From Acidimicrobiia bacterium (lineage in GTDB: Bacteria; Actinomycetota; Acidimicrobiia; Spongiisociales; ZC4RG35): 5,619 bases of DNA. Shown in pieces: positions 1 through 4,847 of this stretch. The notes beneath the pieces are model-generated. The model made no database searches. It was not told the DNA's origin and saw only the letters and a list, made by a program, of their open reading frames with translations. Within the stretch, counting starts at the first letter, position 1. Every line of letters starts with the position of its first letter. The DNA is taken from positions 1-5,619 of the forward strand of contig JAOUGY010000255.1 of the NCBI GenBank assembly GCA_029865445.1, in the 5' to 3' direction. A program made the position numbers and the translations under genes.

Positions 1-2
1 CG

Positions 3-1697
3 TTTCAGCGTGTGACAGCCAATCTCGCCGCCGAGCAGGCGGCGGGTCGCTACTACGCCGCATCGGTGGTGTCGGCCTTTGTTCCGCGCACTATCGGAGG
101 GGCTCGTCAGCTGAGCCGTCACACCCTCGGGATCTCCATCGACATCAACCCCGCTCAGAACCCCTATTCGACGGACCCGGACCGGCTCATCACCAACATC
201 CCCGCCTGGTACGTCGAGGCATGGCGAGACGCCGGGTTCTGCTGGGGTGGTGACTGGATCGAGAGCAAGGATCCGATGCACTTCGCATGGGAAGGCCCGG
301 GACCCGACGCGCCCCTGGTGCTTCGTGCGCCCGGGGGTTCCGAGACGGCGTTCACGCCGGCGGAGACATATCCGACGGCATGGGGCGATCTGGCTTCGGG
401 GCCGGGAATGGTGGTCGCCGACCTCGGTGGGTTCGGGGCGCTCGACGTGGGACGCCTCAGGCCTCACGCCAAAGGCACGGTCATCGACGTGGTCCCGGGG
501 CGGTCCGGGTTCCTCGAGTGCTCCCACTATCGGTGGCTCTCACCAGCCGTCGTACCCGATCTTGGATTGGCCACCATGGGCGACGTCGACGGCGACTCGC
601 GCAGCGATCTCGTGGCGATCGACCCGGCCGGGAGTGTCGTCGTCGCCCGGCGTGCCGACGAGTTCGAGGAGCCGGTCGTCACCCAGATCGATGGGCTCAT
701 CCCTGCGCCGGCGTTCGTCACGGTCGGGGACTTCGACGGTGATCACCGTGGCGACCTTCTCGTGGCATCCTCCGGGGGTCAAGCCCAGGTCCGCCGAGGG
801 ACCGATCCAACCGACGTGATCGCCGATTTCGACCTGGGCGTTTCCCCGAGAGCGATTGCGGTCGGGGATCGGGAAGGGGATGGGGAGATCGAACTCTTCG
901 TCGCCCTCGACGACACCGGGGTCCGGATCTACCGGGCGGACGGCACCGTCGTGTCGGATCGCATCGAATTGGACGCGGTCGACGTGGTGGGCATCGGCGC
1001 GGCCGACGAAGATGGCGAAGGACGCTCGGACATCTCGCGATTGGAGGCCGATGGGACGCTGCACGTGGCAACCGGCAACAGCCCCACCGGCCGGGCGGCC
1101 GATGGCTGGTGGCGGAACCCGGATTACGAGTGCGACGACGACTGGGTTCCGCTCGTGTGGAACGGCACCTTCTACGACGATGACACCTCCATGTTCGAAG
1201 CCGACATCGAGGTCGTTGCGGACCTCGGGGTGACCCGAGGGTGCAATCCACCGTTCGCCGACGCCTACTGCCCCGACGATTCCGTCACCCGCGGTCAGAT
1301 GGCGGCATTCCTCGTCCGGATGTTCGAGTTGTCTCCGTCCGGTGAAGACCGATTCACCGATGACGGCGAGAGCGAGTTCGAAGATGACATCAATGCGCTG
1401 GCTGCTGCCGGCATCACCAGCGGGTGCACTCAGACCAGCTTCTGTCCCGACCTTCCGGTGTCTCGCGGTCAGATGGCGGCATTCCTCGTCCGAGCCCTCG
1501 AACTCGAGGCCGACACGTCCGGGAACCGGTTTGCCGACGACGACCAATCAGTGTTCGAGAACGACATAGAGGTGCTGGCGGCGTTCCGAGTGACGAGAGG
1601 ATGTGATCCACCCGCCAACTCTCGCTTCTGTCCCGACTCGGCGGTCGATCGAGGCGAGATGGCGGCGTTTCTGGGTCGGACGACCCAGATCGACTGA
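3..1697 (+). CDS. M15-family peptidoglycan peptidase with FG-GAP repeats and three SLH domains (5' end missing)
   Basis: Probable wall-anchored, zinc-dependent peptidase cutting peptidoglycan peptides (D-Ala-D-Ala carboxypeptidase or L-Ala-D-Glu endopeptidase type). Numbering from the in-frame GTG at 12: the M15 signature SRHTLGISID (35-44) supplies likely zinc ligands H37 and D44. WGGDW (78-82) followed by DPMH (87-90) supplies the likely catalytic acid D87 and third ligand H90. Residues 190-355 hold about four FG-GAP/VCBS-like repeats with Asp-rich DxDGD loops. Residues 387-560 hold three SLH repeats. The frame is open to the window edge (F-Q-R precede the GTG), no ribosome site is visible and there is no signal peptide, so the true start and export signal probably lie upstream. 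The exact bond cut cannot be told from sequence. The M15 call is strong from the motifs. The stop is TGA at 1695-1697, 51 nt before the next gene, which also ends in SLH repeats. Confidence 0.85.
   Translation, partial: FQRVTANLAAEQAAGRYYAASVVSAFVPRTIGGARQLSRHTLGISIDINPAQNPYSTDPDRLITNIPAWYVEAWRDAGFCWGGDWIESKDPMHFAWEGPGPDAPLVLRAPGGSETAFTPAETYPTAWGDLASGPGMVVADLGGFGALDVGRLRPHAKGTVIDVVPGRSGFLECSHYRWLSPAVVPDLGLATMGDVDGDSRSDLVAIDPAGSVVVARRADEFEEPVVTQIDGLIPAPAFVTVGDFDGDHRGDLLVASSGGQAQVRRGTDPTDVIADFDLGVSPRAIAVGDREGDGEIELFVALDDTGVRIYRADGTVVSDRIELDAVDVVGIGAADEDGEGRSDISRLEADGTLHVATGNSPTGRAADGWWRNPDYECDDDWVPLVWNGTFYDDDTSMFEADIEVVADLGVTRGCNPPFADAYCPDDSVTRGQMAAFLVRMFELSPSGEDRFTDDGESEFEDDINALAAAGITSGCTQTSFCPDLPVSRGQMAAFLVRALELEADTSGNRFADDDQSVFENDIEVLAAFRVTRGCDPPANSRFCPDSAVDRGEMAAFLGRTTQID
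579..1076 (+). repeat. FG-GAP/VCBS-like repeats within the M15 protein
   Basis: Four degenerate units encode residues 190-355 of the peptidase (numbered from the GTG at 12). Each has a calcium-loop pattern: DVDGDSRSD at 191-199, DFDGDHRGD at 240-248, DREGDGEIE at 286-294 and DEDGEGRSD at 332-340. Each is followed by a short hydrophobic strand (for example LVAI, LLVA, LFVA). The first two loops are close to the DxDxDxxxD consensus; the third and fourth have Glu replacing some Asp. In known proteins such repeats form beta-propeller blades that bind Ca2+ and mediate adhesion or substrate contact. Four blades are fewer than the usual seven, so the fold may be partial or the more diverged blades, such as residues 130-185, may not be recognisable by eye. 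Confidence 0.7.
1170..1694 (+). repeat. Three tandem SLH domains at the C-terminus of the M15 protein
   Basis: Units at residues 387-440, 447-498 and 506-560 each follow the SLH plan: F-x-D near the start, an amphipathic helix (E/D-D-I-x-x-L/V-A), G-[VI]-T-x-GC, then CPD, a [VI]-x-R-G-[QE]-M-A-A-F-L segment and a short tail. SLH domains in characterised bacteria bind pyruvylated secondary cell-wall polysaccharide without a covalent bond. Each unit has a Cys pair (C411/C420, C472/C478, C531/C540). The middle unit has a shortened inter-Cys loop (CTQTSFC). An identical 29-nt stretch occurs at 1290-1318 and 1464-1492, exactly 174 nt (58 codons) apart, which shows the tandem origin at DNA level. 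Confidence 0.85.
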
Positions 1698-1748
1698 ATC
1701 GAACACACCCGCTCCAGTTTCGAGGCCCGAAACGCCGATGACCAGATC
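1698..1748. other. Intergenic gap with small hairpin; no clear ribosome site or terminator
   Basis: The 51-nt gap contains a perfect 6-bp inverted repeat, GTTTCG (1717-1722) and CGAAAC (1728-1733), around a 5-nt AGGCC loop. No T-run follows, so this is not a standard intrinsic terminator. A four-codon frame, ATG at 1738 to TGA at 1752, ends overlapping the ATG of the next gene in an ATGA junction. No strong Shine-Dalgarno lies at normal distance from 1749. I see no convincing -35/-10 pair, so read-through from the upstream gene is plausible. Confidence 0.4.
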
Positions 1749-1823
1749 ATGAGGTCGAGGATCGCGCTCCTGCTCGCCGCTCTGTTCGTCGCGCTCACCG
1801 TGCCCGCCGGGCCGGCGTCCGCC
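1749..1823 (+). other. Sec-type signal peptide of the SpoIID/LytB protein
   Basis: MRSR supplies a short positive n-region. Residues 5-20 (IALLLAALFVALTVPA) form the hydrophobic core. GPASA ends with an A-x-A site, giving likely cleavage after A25, before AEDPEW. There is no lipobox Cys, so the mature protein should be released and then held by its SLH repeats. Cleavage one residue later is also possible. Confidence 0.85.
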
Positions 1824-3527
1824 GCCGAGGACCCGGAATGGATCTTCGAAGGGGCAGGCTGGGGGCACGGCGTCGGCATGTCGCAATACGGCGCCTACGG
1901 CATGGCCCTGGACGGGGCCGACCCCTCCGAGATCATCTCCCACTTCTACTCTGGGGCCCAGCTCGACCAGCTCGGCAATCGGTCGCTTCCGGCGTGGTGG
2001 TCCGATCCCTACCCCCTCACCGTCGGATTGCTACAGAACGTGACGTCGTTCACGGTGCAGGCCGTCAACGGCGATCTGACGTTGTGCCGCCGTGCGACGA
2101 CTCAGGCAACCTGTACGCCGGAAACGATCCCCGCCTACGCCGCCTGGACGATCACCGGTGACGGGACCACCTGCGTGGTCGAAGATGCCACCGGCTCCGA
2201 GCAATCCGGAGATTGCTCGCTTGACATCACGTGGGAACAGGGGACGTACACCCGCGCCAAAGTCGGGGGTACCGAGTACGCCCACGGCGTTCTTCGGGTG
2301 CGAGACGACGGAAGCGGCGAGATGAACGTCGTTCTGGACGTGGAGCTCGAGAAGTACCTCCGGGGCATCGCCGAGATGCCCGCCACGTGGCCTGCCCACG
2401 CACTCGAAGCGCAAGCCATTGCGGCTCGCAACTATGCGGTTCGCCGGGTCCTGGACACTTCCGACTCCGAGGGTACGCCGACCAGGGCCTGTGACTGCCA
2501 CATCTACGACTCGACGTTCGACCAGGTGTACGCGGGCTGGAGCCGGGAAGGTGTTTCGCCCAACGGCTGGGTGGCGGCGGTGGAGGCCACCACGGGTGCC
2601 GTCGCCTATCACCCGTCGACGAATCTCGTCTTCACCGCCTACTACTCGTCGTCGTCAGGGGGGGCCACCGAAGACAACGAGACCGTGTGGGGTGGCGCCC
2701 CGGCCGCCTATCTCCGGTCGGTGAACGACCCGTGGTCGGTGAGTGGCGATGTGGGCAACCCATACTCGCAGTGGACCGTCTCCTTCACCGCCTCGAAGCT
2801 TGCGTCGATCCTCGGCTGGGATCAGGTGTCGGCCGTGGACCTCGCCGCCGGGCCTCCGGGGGCAGTCGTCCGGTTCTCCGGGCGCAACAACGGCGAAGAG
2901 GTCGAAACCGAGTTCCAAGGCGACGACCTCCGAACCACCTTTGATCTTCGCTCGCCTTGGGTATCGGCCGTCGTGGCGCCGTATGACTTCCGGGATGTCG
3001 GATCCTCGGTACACCGTGAGGCGATCACGTTCATCTCGGATTTGGGGATCACGAAGGGATGCAATCCACCGGAGAACGACCGTTTCTGTCCGGACGCGAC
3101 GGTGACCCGCGGTCAGATGGCCGCGTTCCTCGGTCGGGCCGTCGGGTTCGGGCCGGGGGAGCCCGGCAGGTTCTCGGACACTGCCGGGTCGGTGTTCGAA
3201 GCCGACATCGATCGGCTGGTGGCTGCCGGCGTGACCAAGGGATGTAACCCTCCCGACAATGATCGATTCTGTCCCGACGGTTCGGTGACCCGCGGTCAGA
3301 TGGCGGCGTTCTTGGTCCGGGCTTTCTCGTTCGAGCAGGTCGGCGACGCGGAATTCTCCGACGACAACGGGTCGGTGTTCGAACAGGACATCCGGCGGCT
3401 GGCCGAGGCAGGTGTCACCAAGGGATGCAATCCTCCTTCCAATGACCGCTTTTGCCCGGACGATCCCATCACGCGAGCCGAGATGGCGACGTTCCTCATG
3501 CGAGCGATCCAGGTGACCTCCGGCTGA
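1749..3527 (+). CDS. Secreted SpoIID/LytB-domain protein with three SLH domains
   Basis: Probable exported peptidoglycan-acting protein of the SpoIID/LytB family; members are lytic transglycosylases (SpoIID) or described as amidase enhancers (LytB). Residues 1-25 form a signal peptide. GWGHGVGMSQYGAYGMA (37-53), normally near the end of the SpoIID fold, comes first here. The core follows at about 195-400: YLRGIAEMPATWPAHALEAQ (203-222), whose E209 aligns with the essential Glu of SpoIID's EMP motif, then AIAARNYAV (223-231), ACDCHIYDSTFDQVYAG (247-263) and YYSSSSGGAT (298-307). The Cys/His cluster C248, C250, H251 lies where some SpoIID proteins bind metal. Residues 412-589 hold three SLH repeats. 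The ATG at 1749 is chosen because it directly precedes a complete signal peptide, although no good Shine-Dalgarno is visible. The protein probably remodels the wall together with the upstream M15 peptidase. A link to sporulation is not implied; the family is widespread in non-sporulating actinobacteria. Confidence 0.88.
   Translation: MRSRIALLLAALFVALTVPAGPASAAEDPEWIFEGAGWGHGVGMSQYGAYGMALDGADPSEIISHFYSGAQLDQLGNRSLPAWWSDPYPLTVGLLQNVTSFTVQAVNGDLTLCRRATTQATCTPETIPAYAAWTITGDGTTCVVEDATGSEQSGDCSLDITWEQGTYTRAKVGGTEYAHGVLRVRDDGSGEMNVVLDVELEKYLRGIAEMPATWPAHALEAQAIAARNYAVRRVLDTSDSEGTPTRACDCHIYDSTFDQVYAGWSREGVSPNGWVAAVEATTGAVAYHPSTNLVFTAYYSSSSGGATEDNETVWGGAPAAYLRSVNDPWSVSGDVGNPYSQWTVSFTASKLASILGWDQVSAVDLAAGPPGAVVRFSGRNNGEEVETEFQGDDLRTTFDLRSPWVSAVVAPYDFRDVGSSVHREAITFISDLGITKGCNPPENDRFCPDATVTRGQMAAFLGRAVGFGPGEPGRFSDTAGSVFEADIDRLVAAGVTKGCNPPDNDRFCPDGSVTRGQMAAFLVRAFSFEQVGDAEFSDDNGSVFEQDIRRLAEAGVTKGCNPPSNDRFCPDDPITRAEMATFLMRAIQVTSG
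2198..2219. repeat. Perfect 9-bp inverted repeat inside the SpoIID/LytB gene
   Basis: CGAGCAATC (2198-2206) and GATTGCTCG (2211-2219) are exact reverse complements separated by CGGA. The repeat lies within codons for residues 150-157 (EQSGDCSL), in the linker before the SpoIID core. It would fold as a stable mRNA hairpin. No T-run follows, so it is not a typical terminator. It may be chance. Confidence 0.4.
2982..3524 (+). repeat. Three tandem SLH domains at the C-terminus of the SpoIID/LytB protein
   Basis: Units at residues 412-467, 474-528 and 535-589 share the core G-[VI]-T-K-GCNPP-x-NDRFCPD followed by [VI]-T-R-[GA]-[QE]-M-A. Cys pairs are C438/C447, C499/C508 and C560/C569, with identical 8-residue spacing. 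The last unit carries the canonical ITRAE motif; the first two have VTRGQ. The units are more alike than those of the upstream peptidase. Two stretches are identical between the genes and in the same register: 1192-1210 with 3193-3211 (19 nt) and 1287-1306 with 3288-3307 (20 nt). The arrays are thus paralogous. Expected role: docking to a secondary wall polysaccharide. Confidence 0.87.
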
Positions 3528-3533
3528 CGGGTA

Positions 3534-3556
3534 AGATCTTCCGCTCTGGAGGATCT
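3534..3556 (+). promoter_or_regulatory. Hairpin enclosing the ribosome-binding site of the dehydrogenase gene
   Basis: AGATCTTCC (3534-3542) can pair with GGAGGATCT (3548-3556), giving nine pairs (one T-G wobble) around the loop GCTCT. The right arm contains the whole Shine-Dalgarno GGAGG (3548-3552), which sits 5 nt before the TTG start at 3558. If folded, the stem would block initiation, so translation could depend on ribosomes arriving from the gene ending at 3527, on temperature, or on a bound factor. TAAGAT at 3532-3537 also resembles an actinobacterial -10 box, but I see no matching -35. Confidence 0.5.
3548..3552 (+). promoter_or_regulatory. Shine-Dalgarno GGAGG for the TTG start at 3558
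   Basis: GGAGG lies 5 nt upstream of TTG at 3558-3560. It is the best ribosome site in the window and decides the dehydrogenase start. The Rossmann strand begins about 14 codons later, as expected for this family, and no in-frame ATG or GTG offers a better choice. Confidence 0.8.
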
Positions 3557-3557
3557 C

Positions 3558-4847
3558 TTGAACGACCCTGTTGAATACTTTTCTTCCGAGGACTGGACCC
3601 TCGGTGTCATCGGCCTTGGATACGTCGGTCTCCCGCTGGCGGTCACGGCCTCCGAGCGCGGTCTGGGTGTGATCGGGTTCGACGTCTCCGGCTCTCGCTG
3701 CGCGGAGCTGATGGCCGGACGATCTCACGTCGAGGATGTCTCTGATGGCGAACTTGGAGCAGCTCTCGACAGAGGGGCGAGGTTCACCTCAGACCCCACG
3801 GAGCTGGGTGCAGCCGACGCCCTCGTCATCTGCGTGCCGAGCCCTCTGGGTCGCAACCGTCAGCCGGACCTGTCGTACATCGAGGCTGCCGCTCGGACCG
3901 TCGAGTCGGTCCTGCGGCCGGGCCAGCTCGTCTCGCTCGAGTCGACCACCTATCCCGGTACCACCGAAGACATCGTCGCTGCGGCCGTGGACAGGGCCGG
4001 CCTGACGATCGATGACGACGTATGGGTCGTCTTCTCGCCGGAGCGGGTATCCCCGGGAGACACCATGAAGACAGGAGAAATCCCGAAAATCGTGGGCGGC
4101 GTCACCCGGATGTCGAGCGCGGTCGGCGCTGCTGCCTATTCCCGCATCGTCAGTGCGGTTCACTCCGTGTCGTCGGCCCGGGCCGCGGAGATGGCCAAGC
4201 TGTTGGAGAACACGTATCGGGCCGTCAACATCGGTCTCGTCAACGAGATGGCTCAACTCGCTTTCAAGCTCGACATCGACATCTGGGAGGTCGTGGATGC
4301 GGCTGCGACCAAGCCGTTCGGGTTCCAGCCATTCTATCCAGGGCCTGGCGTCGGGGGCCACTGCATCCCGCTCGATCCCCAATACCTGGCTTGGCGGGCG
4401 AAGGAGGCCAACTTCGCGACCCGGTTCATAGACATCGCAGAGCAGGTCAACACGATGATGCCGTCATACAACGCCGACCGTATCGCCGCACTCCTCAATG
4501 AACGTGGTCTTCCCGTCTTTGGGACCAAGATCCTGGGTGTGGGAATCGCCTACAAGCCCGATATCGGCGACGATCGGGAGTCCGCTTCGTTGGACGTTCT
4601 CGATGAGCTTCGACGTCGGGGGGCGGACGTGGTCGTGCTGGATCCCCTCGTCGGCGACGACCGTATCCGACACCACGGCTACGAACCGGCCGGCGACGAT
4701 CTGTCCGGATATGCACTCGCGGCTGTGCTGTGTGACCACGAGGTGATCGATTACGAACGCCTCGCAGCATCTGTGCCGGTGGTGTTCGATGCTCGGGCGG
4801 CCTACCGTAAACGCGGTATCGAGGCTGGCAACGTAGTTCCGTTGTGA
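3558..4847 (+). CDS. Nucleotide-sugar dehydrogenase, WbpA-like UDP-N-acetylglucosamine 6-dehydrogenase
   Basis: Cytoplasmic enzyme of the UDP-glucose/GDP-mannose dehydrogenase family, oxidising C6 of a nucleotide sugar to the uronic acid with two NAD+. The 429-residue length is normal. The NAD-binding Rossmann motif is GLGYVG (19-24) with acidic D42 ending the second strand. Other family motifs are CVPSPLGRN (92-100), ESTTYPGTT (128-136), SPERVSPGD (160-168) and AEMAKLLENTYRAVNI (210-225, with K214 and N218). The catalytic Cys is C269 in GVGGHCIPLDP (264-274), followed by the C-terminal domain with GIAYKPDIGDDRES (329-342). The KPFGFQPFYPGPG...CIPLDP stretch is closer to WbpA-type UDP-GlcNAc dehydrogenases than to UDP-glucose dehydrogenase as I recall them, but UDP-GalNAc, UDP-ManNAc or UDP-glucose cannot be excluded. 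The start is TTG with a strong Shine-Dalgarno inside a hairpin. The gene overlaps the next by 4 nt, indicating shared translation with a glycosyltransferase in surface-glycan synthesis. Confidence 0.88.
   Translation: MNDPVEYFSSEDWTLGVIGLGYVGLPLAVTASERGLGVIGFDVSGSRCAELMAGRSHVEDVSDGELGAALDRGARFTSDPTELGAADALVICVPSPLGRNRQPDLSYIEAAARTVESVLRPGQLVSLESTTYPGTTEDIVAAAVDRAGLTIDDDVWVVFSPERVSPGDTMKTGEIPKIVGGVTRMSSAVGAAAYSRIVSAVHSVSSARAAEMAKLLENTYRAVNIGLVNEMAQLAFKLDIDIWEVVDAAATKPFGFQPFYPGPGVGGHCIPLDPQYLAWRAKEANFATRFIDIAEQVNTMMPSYNADRIAALLNERGLPVFGTKILGVGIAYKPDIGDDRESASLDVLDELRRRGADVVVLDPLVGDDRIRHHGYEPAGDDLSGYALAAVLCDHEVIDYERLAASVPVVFDARAAYRKRGIEAGNVVPL

Noticed and set aside
540..1547. Long open frame on the minus strand (335 codons) opposite the M15 protein
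   Set aside because: It lies antisense to a clearly recognisable protein. It has no known motif, and its internal repeats mirror the SLH units. Long antisense frames are common in GC-rich DNA.
1717..1733. Intrinsic terminator after the M15 gene
   Set aside because: The stem has only 6 pairs and no T-run follows, so termination is not supported. It is kept only as a small hairpin.
1170..3524. SLH repeats as a CRISPR-like or satellite array
   Set aside because: The repeats are in-frame 52-58 codon protein modules with variable DNA identity, not short identical repeats with unique spacers.
2655..3728. Long open frame on the minus strand (357 codons) spanning the SLH region and the dehydrogenase start
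   Set aside because: It crosses two real genes and their gap. Its repeated EERRHL-like segments are the reverse reading of SLH repeats, and it resembles no family.
4014..4031. Inverted repeat GACGAC / GTCGTC in the dehydrogenase gene
   Set aside because: A 6-bp stem of simple GAC repeats encoding conserved residues before SPERV is readily explained by coding constraint.
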